Program-made: the position numbers and the translations under genes
Part shown: positions 46,620 to 56,668 of the stretch, one piece after another
Layout: each line of letters begins with the position of its first letter
How positions within the stretch are numbered: position 1 is the stretch's first letter
Assembly (NCBI RefSeq): GCF_002258215.1
Contig: NZ_NEFY01000006.1
Span: 1 to 64,000, forward strand
Length of the DNA: 64,000 bases
Direction of reading: 5' to 3'
Origin: Marinobacter vinifirmus
Lineage (GTDB): Bacteria; Pseudomonadota; Gammaproteobacteria; Pseudomonadales; Oleiphilaceae
Notes under the pieces: model-generated
The model's input: the letters and a program-made list of their open reading frames with translations, nothing else
Databases searched by the model: none
What the model was told of the DNA's origin: nothing

Positions 46620-48800
46620 TTGTCCAAACATGTATTTTTCGTAACCTGCCCGAAGGGCGTTGAGTATCTCCTGGCTGATGAACTGGAAAGTTTTGGTCTG
46701 GCACAGGTGCGTAATGCGCCGGCGGGAGTCTGGGTAGAGGGCACGCTGGAGTCGGGCTACCGTGCCTGCCTGTGGTCGCGCCTGGCCAACCGGGTAATGC
46801 TGCACATCGCCGAGGTAGACGCCCGCAGTGCCGAGGAACTTTACGAAGGCGTGGTGTCGCTGGACTGGCAGGCCCATATCCCTGCGTCTGGCAGTTTCCG
46901 CGTGACCTTCCTGGGCCAGAACGAAGAGATCCGTAACACCCAGTTTGGTGCCCAGAAAGTTAAAGACGGTATCGTTGACAGCATCCGCGGTGCCGGCATG
47001 CCACGGCCGTCCGTCGCCCCGAAAGACCCGGACGTGACCATTTCAGCTCGCCTGAACCGGGGCCGGTTGGCGGTGGGGCTCGACCTCAGTGGCCACAGCC
47101 TGCACATGCGGGGCTATCGCACGGAGAAAGGCCTGGCACCCCTGAAGGAAAACCTGGCGGCCGCCTTGCTGATGCGTTCCGGCTGGCCGGACATTGCCGC
47201 TGCCGGCGGTGACTTCGTTGATCCCATGTGTGGCTCCGGAACGCTGCTGATCGAAGCCGCATTGATGGCCCTGGATATCGCTCCGGGCCGCCGGGTCGAG
47301 CGTTTCGGTTTCGAAAAATGGCCTGGCCATCAGCCGGAACTCTGGCTTGGACTGCGCCAGGAAGCGGAGCGCCGCGCCCACGAAGGCAAACAGAAACGGA
47401 TACCGGCCTTTGCCGGTTTCGACCAGGACAGCCGTGTTATCGACACCGCCCGTAACAACATCCGCCGGGCTGGCCTGGATAACCTTGTGCAGGTTGAGGT
47501 TCGGCCGGTTACCGGATTTGAACGGCAGGAAAGCTGGGCCGAACAGGGCCTGGTGCTGACCAACCCTCCTTACGGTGAACGCCTGAGCGAGCGCAAAGAA
47601 CTGGCCGGCCTTTACCAGGCTCTTGGCGAGGTGGTGCTGCGTGAGCTTCCGGGCTGGCGCCTGGCGGTGTTTACCGGTGCTCCGGAGTTCGGAAAGTCCA
47701 TCGGCCTGCGCAGCTTCAAGCAATACAAACTCTTCAACGGCAAACTGCCGGCACAACTGCTGTTGTTCGAAATCCAGCCCGAAAATGCCCGCACCCCCCG
47801 GGACCCTGCAGCGCCCGGCCAGGTGATGCCCCGGATCGCTAATCCCGAGCGGGCAGACATGCTGCGCAACCGGCTGAAGAAAAACCTGAAAACCATCGGC
47901 CAGTGGGCCCGGAAACAGAACATTGGCTGCTATCGCCTGTACGATGCGGACATGCCGGAGTACGCCCTGGCTATCGATATCTACGAGGGCAGGGTGCATG
48001 TACAGGAATACCTGGCTCCGAAATCTATAGACGAAAAAGCCGCCAGGGAACGCCTCGCCGAAGCCATGGCGGTCATCCCGGAAGTGCTGGAAGTTGCGTC
48101 GGAAAACCTGGTCTGTAAACAACGCCAGCGCCAGACCGGCACCAAGCAGTATGAAAAACAGGCCGCAACCGGTGAATACTTCAACGTGCACGAACACGGC
48201 TGCACCCTGAAAGTAAACCTGAAAGATTACCTGGACACCGGCCTGTTCCTGGATCACCGACCGGTGCGCTACTGGATACAGCAGCATTCCCGGGGCAAAC
48301 GCTTCCTGAACCTGTTCTGCTACACCGGCGCAGCCACCGTTCACGCAGCCGTTGGCGGCGCCAGCCGGTCCCTGAGCCTGGATATGTCCAAAACCTACGT
48401 CAGCTGGGCGCAGGACAACCTGGCCCTGAATCGGACAGACTCCCGCAAGCACGTAGTGGAACAGGCCGACTGCCTGGCCTGGCTGGCCGACCGCAAAACC
48501 GCCAACCAGACCTTCGACCTGATCTTCATGGACCCGCCCACCTTCTCGAACTCCGCCAGAATGGCCGGCGTTCTCGACATCCAGCGGGATCACGGCGCCA
48601 TGGTTCGGCAGTGTATGGAGCGGTTATCCAGTGATGGCGTACTGATCTTCTCCAACAACTTCCGGAAATTTAAGCTTGATGAAGATCTGGAGCAGGAGTT
48701 CGAGGTTAAAGAGGTAACGGCGAGCACTCTGGACAAGGATTTCCAGCGGAATCAGAAGATTCACCGCTGCTGGCATATCCAACATAAACTTACTGATTAA
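46620..48800 (+). CDS. rlmL: 23S rRNA methyltransferase RlmKL
   Basis: This bifunctional enzyme has 726 residues from TTG 46620, six bases after AGGAG, where SKHVFFVTCPKGVEYLL matches the family opening. A THUMP domain comes first, then methyltransferase 1 with NPPYGERLSERKEL (m2G2445). Methyltransferase 2 has LNLFCYTGAATVHAA and DPPTFSNSARM (m7G2069). Upstream in-frame codons to 46536 have no ribosome-binding site. The length matches the gammaproteobacterial fusion form. Confidence 0.95.
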   Translation: MSKHVFFVTCPKGVEYLLADELESFGLAQVRNAPAGVWVEGTLESGYRACLWSRLANRVMLHIAEVDARSAEELYEGVVSLDWQAHIPASGSFRVTFLGQNEEIRNTQFGAQKVKDGIVDSIRGAGMPRPSVAPKDPDVTISARLNRGRLAVGLDLSGHSLHMRGYRTEKGLAPLKENLAAALLMRSGWPDIAAAGGDFVDPMCGSGTLLIEAALMALDIAPGRRVERFGFEKWPGHQPELWLGLRQEAERRAHEGKQKRIPAFAGFDQDSRVIDTARNNIRRAGLDNLVQVEVRPVTGFERQESWAEQGLVLTNPPYGERLSERKELAGLYQALGEVVLRELPGWRLAVFTGAPEFGKSIGLRSFKQYKLFNGKLPAQLLLFEIQPENARTPRDPAAPGQVMPRIANPERADMLRNRLKKNLKTIGQWARKQNIGCYRLYDADMPEYALAIDIYEGRVHVQEYLAPKSIDEKAARERLAEAMAVIPEVLEVASENLVCKQRQRQTGTKQYEKQAATGEYFNVHEHGCTLKVNLKDYLDTGLFLDHRPVRYWIQQHSRGKRFLNLFCYTGAATVHAAVGGASRSLSLDMSKTYVSWAQDNLALNRTDSRKHVVEQADCLAWLADRKTANQTFDLIFMDPPTFSNSARMAGVLDIQRDHGAMVRQCMERLSSDGVLIFSNNFRKFKLDEDLEQEFEVKEVTASTLDKDFQRNQKIHRCWHIQHKLTD

Positions 48801-48836
48801 ACGTCAGTTTAATAGCGGCCTGCATGTAAGTTATGT

Positions 48837-48950
48837 GTTAAGAGGGTCGGATAGCCTTTCCTGGAATTTCGGAGGCCATGGATGGCCGGAGAGAAGCGCA
48901 CAAGGATGTGCTCGTAGCGTTTCCAGGAAAGGCTATCCGGCCCTCTTAAC
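48837..48950 (+). repeat. long-stem structured repeat, copy 3
   Basis: A 30-bp inverted repeat with one G-T pair (48837-48866 with 48921-48950) encloses CGGAGGCCATGGATGGCCGG, GCACA-AGGA-TGTGC and a shortened GTAGCG end. It lies alone between convergent genes. Confidence 0.9.
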
Positions 48951-48974
48951 ATGCACCGAAAAAAGCCAGCAAAC

Positions 48975-49592
48975 TCAGAACTCGAAACGAATACCAGAAG
49001 AAAACTGGAAAGCATTGGCACTGGTATCGGTATCTTTGAACAGCTTGCCACCTTCCAGCACCAGGTACGTGCTATCCAGCAGTTCGAAATCGATACCGGC
49101 AAGCCAGCTGAAGCTGAAACTGCTTGAAGGGTAATCTCCCACGTAATCCCGGAACTGCCCGTTGGCATCGGCGTCCGGGTTGTCCAGCGTTGCCTCGCCG
49201 CTCACGTGGGTGAAGCCTGCCTGCGCATAGACGTTACCGAGCTCACCAATCGGGTAATGCAGCCCCATGTACCAGCTGCCAAAATAGTCGATCGCCAGGC
49301 TCAGGTCACCTCGGGAGATCTCGGCATCCTTGTAGCCACCGCCCAGGCGGATTTCAGCGTGGATCAGATCATTCAGGTGGCCACCGATCACCAGCGTACC
49401 CGCCTGGCCCCAGCCGTCTTCCTTGGAAATGCCGATGGAGCGATGTTCCAGTGCCGTGGCCAGTAATCCGATGTAGTGTTTGTCCGAGCGGGGAGTTTCT
49501 GACGCGGCACCTTCCTGGGCGCATACAACCGGCGGGAATAAAACCGCGGTAACGAGGCTGGCGCAAAGCAGGGGGGATGTGATTTTTTTCAT
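48975..49592 (-). CDS. outer membrane beta-barrel protein
   Basis: This 205-residue exported protein starts at ATG 49592 with a signal peptide (MKKITSPLLCASLVTAVLFP...VCAQ). The mature part shows alternating hydrophobic strands such as IGLLATALEHRS, AEIRLGGGYK and WYMGLHYPIGEL. It ends with an aromatic C-terminus (SSGIRFEF) recognised by the BAM complex. It looks like a small eight-stranded barrel. Function unknown. Confidence 0.8.
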   Translation of the reverse strand: MKKITSPLLCASLVTAVLFPPVVCAQEGAASETPRSDKHYIGLLATALEHRSIGISKEDGWGQAGTLVIGGHLNDLIHAEIRLGGGYKDAEISRGDLSLAIDYFGSWYMGLHYPIGELGNVYAQAGFTHVSGEATLDNPDADANGQFRDYVGDYPSSSFSFSWLAGIDFELLDSTYLVLEGGKLFKDTDTSANAFQFSSGIRFEF

Positions 49593-49696
49593 TATGGTCC
49601 GGCGTCCTGTCGTCATGGATACTGACGCCAGATTCTGCCTTGTGTAACCCGTTGTTACGCAGACGCCGGTCACACTTCCCCGCCTGAAGGCCGGTT

Positions 49697-50182
49697 TTAC
49701 AGGTCGTCCAGCAGGCCTTCTTCCTGGGCCAGCAGGAGCAGGGCATAGACGCCGTTTTCCGGGAGCTGTGGTTCAAGGCCTTCATCGAACAACAGCTGGC
49801 GCCGGCGGTCTTCGATGGCTTCGCTGTCCAGTCCGGAGATCAGTTCGGAAACAGGGGCGACTTCAAAGGGGGCATCCTGGCTCACGGCACTGAAAATCAG
49901 GTCAACCAGGAGTTCATCCGGGTCTATGCCGTCTACGTAAACTGTCTGGTCCGGCAGGTCCTGGTGCAGCTCTTGTACCAGCTCCAGTAGCGGCACGCCC
50001 TGTTCTTCCAGGTACAGCAGATCGATGTCCCCCAGATCCCCGTCTTCCGGAAGCCAGGACTCTTCCGGCGTGATCACCACGGTTTTCATCTGGCCATCTG
50101 CAAGTGACCAGGCAATGGCAACGGGAAACAGGGCGTCTTCGGTCTGGCAGTATTCGATGTCCAGAAAGCGGGGTATCGACAC
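49697..50182 (-). CDS. acidic protein, possibly RNase H-like, unknown
   Basis: I start this at GTG 50182, six bases after GGAG (161 residues). The product opens [29 protein letters not shown] and continues with [18 protein letters not shown]. The early D-x-E and later acidic patch recall DEDD/RNase H-like exonucleases, and the family may be a degenerate relative. Catalytic completeness cannot be shown. The protein is strongly acidic. It is transcribed away from apeB. Confidence 0.6.
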   Translation of the reverse strand: MSIPRFLDIEYCQTEDALFPVAIAWSLADGQMKTVVITPEESWLPEDGDLGDIDLLYLEEQGVPLLELVQELHQDLPDQTVYVDGIDPDELLVDLIFSAVSQDAPFEVAPVSELISGLDSEAIEDRRRQLLFDEGLEPQLPENGVYALLLLAQEEGLLDDL

Positions 50183-50297
50183 AGGCGACTCCGGTAAATA
50201 TTGTTGGGTGAGTATAGTCACTGACGGCGCACGCTGTAGGAGCATTGCCGGCTTCGTGCCATACTGTAGCGGCCATTATCATGCAATCAGGAAGATC

Positions 50298-51587
50298 ATG
50301 GAACACACTGAATTTAATAATGACTTGATTGAATTTCTGAACGCCTCACCCACGCCCTGGCATGCCGTGAATAACATGAAAACCCGCCTCGATGCCGCAG
50401 GTTTTCAGCAGCTGGATGAACGTGAAGAGTGGGCGCTGGAGCAGGGCAAAGGCTACTACGCCATTCGCAACGGCTCATCCATTATTGCCTTCCGTACCGG
50501 AAAGAATGACGTGGTCAGCTCCGGTGTACGTATGGTCGGTGCCCACACCGACAGCCCCTGCCTGAAGGTAAAGCCGACACCGGAAATCCGCCGAAAAGGT
50601 TTCTTCCAGCTTGGGGTAGAAGTCTATGGCGGCGTGTTGCTGAACCCCTGGTTTGACCGGGACCTGTCCCTGGCAGGCCGGGTAACCGTGCTGGATGAGT
50701 CCGGCAAGGTGCAGGACACCCTGGTGAACTTCCGCAAGCCTGTGGCCATTATCCCCAGCCTGGCCATTCACCTGGACAGGGAAGCCAACAGCAATCGTTC
50801 GATCAATGCCCAGACCGACCTGCCACCGGTCGTCATGCAGGTGCCAGAGACGGATACCACGGCTTTTACCGACCTGTTGCGGGAGCAGATTGCCAGTGAA
50901 TCCGGCCTGAAAGCCCGCAAGGTGCTGGGTTATGAGCTGAGCTTCTATGACGCCCAGGGCGCTTCCTACGTTGGCCTGCGGGAAGAGTTCCTGGCCTCTG
51001 CGCGGCTGGACAACCTTCTGAGCTGTTACATCGGCCTGCAGGCGTTGCTGGATACGTCCGGAGACCAGGCGGCCTTGCTGGTATGCAACGACCACGAAGA
51101 AGTGGGCAGCATGTCGGCCGAAGGCGCTCAGGGGCCATTCCTCGGTTCCGTGCTGGAGCGCTGGTGTGGTGCAGGCAAGGGCAGGGCCATCGCCCGTTCC
51201 ATGATGATCTCGGCCGATAACGCCCACGGCGTGCATCCTAACTTTATGGACAAGCACGATGAGAACCATGGTCCGATCCTGAACCAGGGCCCGGTGATCA
51301 AGGTTAACCACAGCCAGCGTTACGCCACCAACAGCCGCTCAGCTGCGTTGTATCGTCACATCAGTGACGAACTCGGCCTGCCGCACCAGACCTTTGTGGT
51401 GCGCAGTGACATGGGCTGTGGCAGCACCATCGGCCCGCTGACTGCCGGCAATCTGGGGGTAACGACCCTGGATATCGGTGTGCCGCAATTTGCCATGCAT
51501 TCCATTCGGGAACTCATTGGTACCCAGGACGGTTACACCCTGTACCAGGTGTTGAAGGAATTCATGCAGCGGGAAGAAGTATTCTGA
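50298..51587 (+). CDS. apeB: M18 family aspartyl aminopeptidase
   Basis: This 429-residue cytoplasmic zinc aminopeptidase has ligand motifs [22 protein letters not shown] and [12 protein letters not shown], and the end [20 protein letters not shown]. It trims N-terminal acidic residues from peptides. The start is ATG 50298; the frame upstream to 50025 lies over the divergent gene. A bidirectional terminator follows. Confidence 0.95.
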   Translation: MEHTEFNNDLIEFLNASPTPWHAVNNMKTRLDAAGFQQLDEREEWALEQGKGYYAIRNGSSIIAFRTGKNDVVSSGVRMVGAHTDSPCLKVKPTPEIRRKGFFQLGVEVYGGVLLNPWFDRDLSLAGRVTVLDESGKVQDTLVNFRKPVAIIPSLAIHLDREANSNRSINAQTDLPPVVMQVPETDTTAFTDLLREQIASESGLKARKVLGYELSFYDAQGASYVGLREEFLASARLDNLLSCYIGLQALLDTSGDQAALLVCNDHEEVGSMSAEGAQGPFLGSVLERWCGAGKGRAIARSMMISADNAHGVHPNFMDKHDENHGPILNQGPVIKVNHSQRYATNSRSAALYRHISDELGLPHQTFVVRSDMGCGSTIGPLTAGNLGVTTLDIGVPQFAMHSIRELIGTQDGYTLYQVLKEFMQREEVF

Positions 51588-51598
51588 GGCAGAAAGTA

Positions 51599-51631
51599 AA
51601 AAGCCGCTGATTGAAACAATCAGCGGCTTTT
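51599..51631. terminator. bidirectional terminator of apeB and tRNA-Asn
   Basis: A 15-bp stem (51599-51613 with 51617-51631) with loop AAA, flanked by A-run and T-run, lies between the convergent apeB and tRNA. Confidence 0.95.
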
Positions 51632-51640
51632 CGGAATAAG

Positions 51641-51716
51641 TGGCTCCCCGACCTGGGCTCGAACCAGGGACAAACGGATTAACAGTCCGTTGCTCTACCA
51701 ACTGAGCTATCGGGGA
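51641..51716 (-). tRNA. tRNA-Asn (GTT anticodon), copy 2
   Basis: This is identical over all 76 bases, including the encoded CCA, to the copy at 36891-36966. Anticodon GTT in ACTGTTAATCC. Confidence 0.97.
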
Positions 51717-51736
51717 ACATCATCAACGTGGCGCGC

Positions 51737-51765
51737 ATATTAAGCGCTTTGATCAGGTTCGTCAA
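51737..51765 (-). promoter_or_regulatory. promoter of tRNA-Asn copy 2
   Basis: On the minus strand -35 TTGACG (51760-51765) and -10 TAATAT (51737-51742) are 17 bases apart, with a GCGCGCC discriminator. The architecture equals that of copy 1. It overlaps the start region of the plus-strand hydrolase gene. Confidence 0.8.
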
Positions 51766-51774
51766 CCCTCTGAA

Positions 51775-52749
51775 ATGAAAGGTCAAAATTTGCACAGAAG
51801 TGCCAAAAACCGCTATCGCCCACCGGTCTGGCTGCGTAACGGACACGTGCAGTCCATCTGGCCCACGCTGTTCCGCAAGGTGCAGATGCCGGAGCCACAA
51901 ACCGAAGTGATCAGCACCCCGGATGACGACCAGCTCCACCTGGACTGGTACCGCCAACACAGCAACCGCCTGGCCATTATTTCCCACGGACTGGAAGGCC
52001 ACAGCCGGCGCCCCTATGTGCTGGGCCTGGCTCGGGCGCTGATGGCGGCCGGCTGGGATGTGCTGGCCTGGAACTTCCGCTCCTGCGGAGGCGTGATGAA
52101 CCGTCAGCCGCGGTTTTACCACAGTGGTGCTACGGAAGACCTGGAAATCGTGATCAACCACGCCCTGGGCAAAAGCTACCAGAACCTGTTCCTGAGTGGT
52201 TTCAGTATGGGCGGCAACCTGACGCTCCTGTATCTGGGCCAGCAGGGTGAACAGGTAGACAGCCGCATCAGTGGTGCGGTGGTCTATTCAGTACCGGCAG
52301 ATCTCGCCGGCAGCGCCGACATGCTCGCCTTGCCCAGTCGCAAGATCTACATGCAGCGATTTTTGAACGATCTGCATGGGAAAATGCAGGAAAAATCGGA
52401 ATTATTCCCTGATCTGATCGATGTGAGTGGTTTCAGGGATATCCGTAACTTCCATGAATTCGATAACCGCTACACCGCCCCCCTGCATGGTTTCAAAGAT
52501 GCGCAGGACTACTGGGAGAATTGCTCGGCCCTGTTCCGGCTGAAAGATATCCGTGTACCTTCGCTGATGATCAACGCCGCAGACGACCCTTTCCTGTCTC
52601 CGGCCTGTTTCCCGGATTCAAAGAAAGTGCTGGGTTCCTATGTGAAGCTGGAAGTGCCCAAGTGGGGAGGGCACGTGGGCTTTGTGGAGCATGCGAAGGA
52701 CGGTTACTACTGGTCAGAGCGACGGGCGTTAATGTTTGTTGGAAGTTAA
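51775..52749 (+). CDS. alpha/beta hydrolase, YheT family
   Basis: This 324-residue hydrolase has the nucleophile elbow SGFSMGGN, the oxyanion segment SHGLEGHSRRPY and the late NAADDPFL and GGHVGF, giving Ser-Asp-His. The opening RYRPPVWLRNGHVQSIWPT is typical of YheT. A carboxylesterase role is inferred from the family. The substrate is unknown. Confidence 0.9.
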   Translation: MKGQNLHRSAKNRYRPPVWLRNGHVQSIWPTLFRKVQMPEPQTEVISTPDDDQLHLDWYRQHSNRLAIISHGLEGHSRRPYVLGLARALMAAGWDVLAWNFRSCGGVMNRQPRFYHSGATEDLEIVINHALGKSYQNLFLSGFSMGGNLTLLYLGQQGEQVDSRISGAVVYSVPADLAGSADMLALPSRKIYMQRFLNDLHGKMQEKSELFPDLIDVSGFRDIRNFHEFDNRYTAPLHGFKDAQDYWENCSALFRLKDIRVPSLMINAADDPFLSPACFPDSKKVLGSYVKLEVPKWGGHVGFVEHAKDGYYWSERRALMFVGS

Positions 52750-53375
52750 TCCACAACCAGGGGTTCCAGCCGCGGCCAGATATTGTCCAGCAGCAAAGGC
52801 TGGGCCTCCTCGGTAGGGTGAATGCCATCGCCCTGCATTAATCCGTCCTGGTCGTAGATTCCGTCAAGGAAAAACGGAACCAAAGGGACCCCGTAGCGGT
52901 CAGACAAGGTCGGGAACAGATCGGCAAACATCCGGGTATAGCGCTGGCCGTAGTTTGGCGGAATCTGCATTCCCACCAACAAAGGAACCGCGCCGGAATC
53001 CTGTGCCAGCTCAATCATCCCGGCCAGGTTGGATTCGATCACGTTTGGCGGAAACCCCCGGAGGCCATCGTTACCACCCAGTTCGATCACTACGATATCC
53101 GGATCATTCTTCTCCAGCAGCCCCGGCAGGCGACGAAGGCCGCCGTCTGTGGTTTCGCCGCTGATGCTGGCATTCACGACCTGCCAGTCCAGCCCTTGTC
53201 CGGACAGCCTTTCCCTGAGCAGCTCTACCCACGCGGTTTCAGAGGGTACGCCGTAGGCGGCACTGATGCTGTCGCCGACCACCAGCAGGGTGTTCTGGCT
53301 GGCCAGAACCGGCAGCGACACCATGGCAAACGCTGCGATGACCAATGATCTGACGAACGTGGATATCGTATGCAT
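52746..53375 (-). CDS. tesA: arylesterase/lysophospholipase TesA-like
   Basis: This 209-residue exported SGNH hydrolase has a signal peptide (residues 1-25, ending LPVLAS), GDSISAAYG (Ser block), GGNDG (block III) and DGIHPTEE (catalytic Asp and His). It hydrolyses thioesters and lysophospholipids in the periplasm. I start at ATG 53375, as the upstream codons belong to the promoter shared with the divergent ybbA. The tesA-ybbA-ybbP head-to-head arrangement is conserved in gammaproteobacteria. Confidence 0.93.
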   Translation of the reverse strand: MHTISTFVRSLVIAAFAMVSLPVLASQNTLLVVGDSISAAYGVPSETAWVELLRERLSGQGLDWQVVNASISGETTDGGLRRLPGLLEKNDPDIVVIELGGNDGLRGFPPNVIESNLAGMIELAQDSGAVPLLVGMQIPPNYGQRYTRMFADLFPTLSDRYGVPLVPFFLDGIYDQDGLMQGDGIHPTEEAQPLLLDNIWPRLEPLVVD

Positions 53376-53435
53376 AGTAAAGTCGTATACCCTTAAACAA
53401 TTCATGAACATCCAGAACCAGACAACGGAGCAACC

Positions 53436-54164
53436 GTGAACCAGATGACGGATCTCAGTAAAACCGATACCAGCCCGATGCTGCGCGTAACAGACTTGAC
53501 CCACAAGGTCAGCCTGGAAGCTGATACGTTGACGATCTTGCAGGGGGTCAATCTGGAAATCAATCGGGGAGAGTCCGTAGCCATTGTTGGCCGCTCCGGT
53601 TCCGGCAAAACCACGTTACTTGGATTGCTGGCGGGCCTGGATACCCCCAGCGAAGGCAAGGTCGAACTGGACGGCTCTGAAATCAGCCGTCTGAGCGAGG
53701 ACGAACGCGCCATGCTGCGGGCCCGGCGGGTGGGCTTCGTGTTCCAGTCGTTCCAGCTGTTGCCGGCCCTGAGTGCCCTGGAAAATGTCATGCTGCCGCT
53801 GGAGCTTGCCGGCATCGAAGCGCCGGAGAAACGGGCCCGGGAACTGCTGGAACGGGTTGGCCTGGGTGAGCGGCTGAGCCACACGCCCCGGCAGCTCTCC
53901 GGCGGCGAGCAGCAGCGGGTGGCGATTGCCCGGGCATTTGCTTCCGACCCGGTGATCCTGTTTGCCGATGAACCGACCGGTAACCTCGACAACCGCACCG
54001 GCCAGGCAGTGTCCGACCTGCTGATGGACCTTAACCGGGAGCAGGGCACCACACTGGTGATGGTCACCCACGATGACCGCCTGGCGGCCCGCTGTGGCCG
54101 GCAACTGCATATTGAAGCGGGCGTGCTCACCGAGCCCGAGTTGGTGGAAGAGGTGTCTGGCTGA
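53436..54164 (+). CDS. ybbA: ABC transporter ATP-binding protein YbbA
   Basis: This 242-residue LolD-like ATPase has Walker A GRSGSGKTT, signature [15 protein letters not shown] and Walker B VILFADEPTGNLD. It starts at GTG 53436. The stop overlaps the permease start (TGATG). Together with the next gene it forms an FtsX-type transporter beside tesA. Confidence 0.92.
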   Translation: MNQMTDLSKTDTSPMLRVTDLTHKVSLEADTLTILQGVNLEINRGESVAIVGRSGSGKTTLLGLLAGLDTPSEGKVELDGSEISRLSEDERAMLRARRVGFVFQSFQLLPALSALENVMLPLELAGIEAPEKRARELLERVGLGERLSHTPRQLSGGEQQRVAIARAFASDPVILFADEPTGNLDNRTGQAVSDLLMDLNREQGTTLVMVTHDDRLAARCGRQLHIEAGVLTEPELVEEVSG

Positions 54165-56650
54165 TGGCAGCATCACAGAAGCTCATGTCCGTAAGCCGGG
54201 ACTGGCGCGAACGAGACGTTCGGGTGGTCCTGGTTGCCCTGATTATCGCCGTGGCCACGGTGGCTACCATCGCCCTGTTTGCAAGCCAGTTGCAGCGCAC
54301 TCTGGTCTCCTCGGCCAGCTCCTTCCTGGCGGCTGATCGCCAGCTGGAAGCCGAAAATGGCCGGCCGGTACCGGCAGGCTGGATTGAGGAAGCGCGTGAT
54401 CGCGGTATCGAAACCGGCCAGATGATCGAATTTTCCACCATGGTGTTCGGTGAAAGCGGTTTTCAGCTGGTGTCGGTAAAGGCGGTCAGCGATGAATATC
54501 CGCTGCGCGGTGACATTGAAGTGCAATCCCGTGCCGAGGGTACTCGCTCAATTGTGGGGTCTGGCCCTGCCAAAGGCGAGATCTGGATCAACCCGCGCCT
54601 GCTGCGCTTGCTGGAGCTGGACGTTGGCGACACGCTGGAAGTCGGCAACCTGAAACTTGAGATTTCAAACCTGCTGTTACGTGAGCCCGATGGCGGTTTC
54701 CGGCTTTCATCGCTGGCGCCCCGGGTGATGATGCACGTAGACGATGTTCCGGCTACCGGAGTGCTTCAGGAAGGCAGTCGGGTGGAATACATCTATCTGT
54801 TTGCCGGTGCCGAAAACCTGTTAAACGATTACTACCAGTGGCTGGAGCCGCAACTGGAGCCGAGCCATGAATGGGAAGGCGTGAGGGATGGCGAAACCTT
54901 CTCCCGCTCCCTTGAGCGGGCCGAACGCTTCTTGCTGCTTGGCGGCAGCCTGGCGGTTCTGCTGGCAGCGGTGGCGGTTGCCGTGGCCAGTCGCCAGTAC
55001 GCATTGTCGCAACGGGACACGGTGGCACTGCTGAAAACGCTGGGGCTTACCGGTAAGGGCATCGGCCGATTGTACCTTCGCCGTCTGGCCCTGTGGGGCG
55101 TGGCGGGCATTATTGGTGGGCTGGTGCTGGCGCTGCCGCTGTTCTGGCTGCTGGCCAGGATGCTTGGCAGTGTGCTGGAGCGCCCGGTTGATATTTATCT
55201 CGACCCCGCCGCCCTGGCGCCGGCGCTGCTGACCGCGCTGGTATCCTTGTTCGCCTTCGCGTACCCGCCGGTTCGCCGCCTGCGCAATGTGCCGGCTATG
55301 CGGGTGCTGCGCTCCCAGCCCGGGGAAACCGGCCGGGAAGCCGTTCCGGACCTGATCATCGCCGTGCTGGCCATCTTCGGGCTGGTGTGGATGTATGCCG
55401 GCGAACTGGCCCTGGTGGCATCGTTGCTGGGCGGGCTGGTGTTATTGCTGGCAGTGCTGGGGCTGGTGGGCTGGTTGATGGTCTCGGTGCTGCGCAAAGT
55501 GCGAGGTGGTGGCAACGCTTGGCGCCTGGCCCTTGTTGGCCTTTACCGGCACCGGCAGGCCAGCATGGCGCAAATGGCGGTATTTGCCATGACCCTGATG
55601 CTGGCGGCGACATTGGTGCTGGTCCGTTCGTCCCTGCTGGACGACTGGCAGGCCCAGCTTCCGGACGATGCTCCCAATCACTTCCTGATAAACATAGCGC
55701 CGGACACGGTAGATGAGGTTGATGCCTATTGGGCGCAGAAGGGATCGCCCCTGGACACCGTCTATCCCATGGTCCGTGGCCGTTTGACCGAACTGAACGA
55801 CCAGCCTGTGAAAGAAGCGGTCAGTAAGGATGAGCGAATTAACGCGCTTAACCGGGAGCTGAACCTGACCTGGATGGAAGACCTGCCCGATGACAATCGC
55901 GTTGTGGAAGGGGAGTGGTTTGCAGCGGGCGTAACCGAGGGGGTCTCGGTGGAAGCCGAGCTGGCGGAGAGGCTGGGGCTGGAACTTGGCGACCGGCTGA
56001 CCTTTACCATAGGCTCTGAACAGGTCACCGAACCGGTCGTCAGTATCCGTACCGTGCAGTGGGACAGCATGAAGCCGAACTTCTACATTGCCTTTCCCCC
56101 GGACGGTGGCCTGACCGACATGCCGGCTACCTGGATTACCAGTTTCCATCTGGGGGCAAGCAACAAGGTGGCCCTGAACGAGTTTTCGCGCCGTTTTCCC
56201 ACCGTGTCGGTGCTGGAGATCGACCACATTATCGAGCGCATCCAGGATATCGTCCGCCAGGTCACTCAGGCCATTGAAGCGATTCTGGCGCTGATTCTTG
56301 CGGCGGCACTGGTTGTGATGGCGGCGGTCGTCAGCGCGACCTTGCGGGATCGTCAGCGTGAAGGTGCCCTGTTGCGGACGCTGGGCGGCCAACAATCTCT
56401 GCTGGTGCGCAGTACCATGCTCGAGTTTGCCTTGCTTGGGTTCGTTGCCGGGATATTGGGCGTGCTGGCGGCGGAAGCGGCGGTTTATGCCTTGCAGGTG
56501 AGAATGTTTGAGGGCAGTTTTCAGTGGCATTGGGAAGTGATGCTGCCAGTGCCATTGATCAGCGCGTTGCTGCTGGCCCTGTTTGGCCGCTGGCAGTTGC
56601 GGCCGGTACTCAGCGTGTCACCCATGCTGTTGCTGCGCCGGCTCGAGTGA
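54164..56650 (+). CDS. ybbP: FtsX-type ABC permease YbbP
   Basis: This 828-residue membrane protein has an N-terminal helix (about 24-43), a periplasmic domain, and a bundle of helices around 260-370 and 390-435. A second domain begins with its own helix near 465, and a final FtsX bundle lies around 700-820. It resembles E. coli YbbP, the partner of YbbA. The substrate is not established. Confidence 0.9.
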   Translation: MAASQKLMSVSRDWRERDVRVVLVALIIAVATVATIALFASQLQRTLVSSASSFLAADRQLEAENGRPVPAGWIEEARDRGIETGQMIEFSTMVFGESGFQLVSVKAVSDEYPLRGDIEVQSRAEGTRSIVGSGPAKGEIWINPRLLRLLELDVGDTLEVGNLKLEISNLLLREPDGGFRLSSLAPRVMMHVDDVPATGVLQEGSRVEYIYLFAGAENLLNDYYQWLEPQLEPSHEWEGVRDGETFSRSLERAERFLLLGGSLAVLLAAVAVAVASRQYALSQRDTVALLKTLGLTGKGIGRLYLRRLALWGVAGIIGGLVLALPLFWLLARMLGSVLERPVDIYLDPAALAPALLTALVSLFAFAYPPVRRLRNVPAMRVLRSQPGETGREAVPDLIIAVLAIFGLVWMYAGELALVASLLGGLVLLLAVLGLVGWLMVSVLRKVRGGGNAWRLALVGLYRHRQASMAQMAVFAMTLMLAATLVLVRSSLLDDWQAQLPDDAPNHFLINIAPDTVDEVDAYWAQKGSPLDTVYPMVRGRLTELNDQPVKEAVSKDERINALNRELNLTWMEDLPDDNRVVEGEWFAAGVTEGVSVEAELAERLGLELGDRLTFTIGSEQVTEPVVSIRTVQWDSMKPNFYIAFPPDGGLTDMPATWITSFHLGASNKVALNEFSRRFPTVSVLEIDHIIERIQDIVRQVTQAIEAILALILAAALVVMAAVVSATLRDRQREGALLRTLGGQQSLLVRSTMLEFALLGFVAGILGVLAAEAAVYALQVRMFEGSFQWHWEVMLPVPLISALLLALFGRWQLRPVLSVSPMLLLRRLE

Positions 56651-56668
56651 GCCGGCAATGACGGCGTT

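Noticed and set aside
36413..48950. Reading the repeats as simple intrinsic terminators
   Set aside because: None is followed by a T-run, and the branched conserved core is far larger than a terminator needs.
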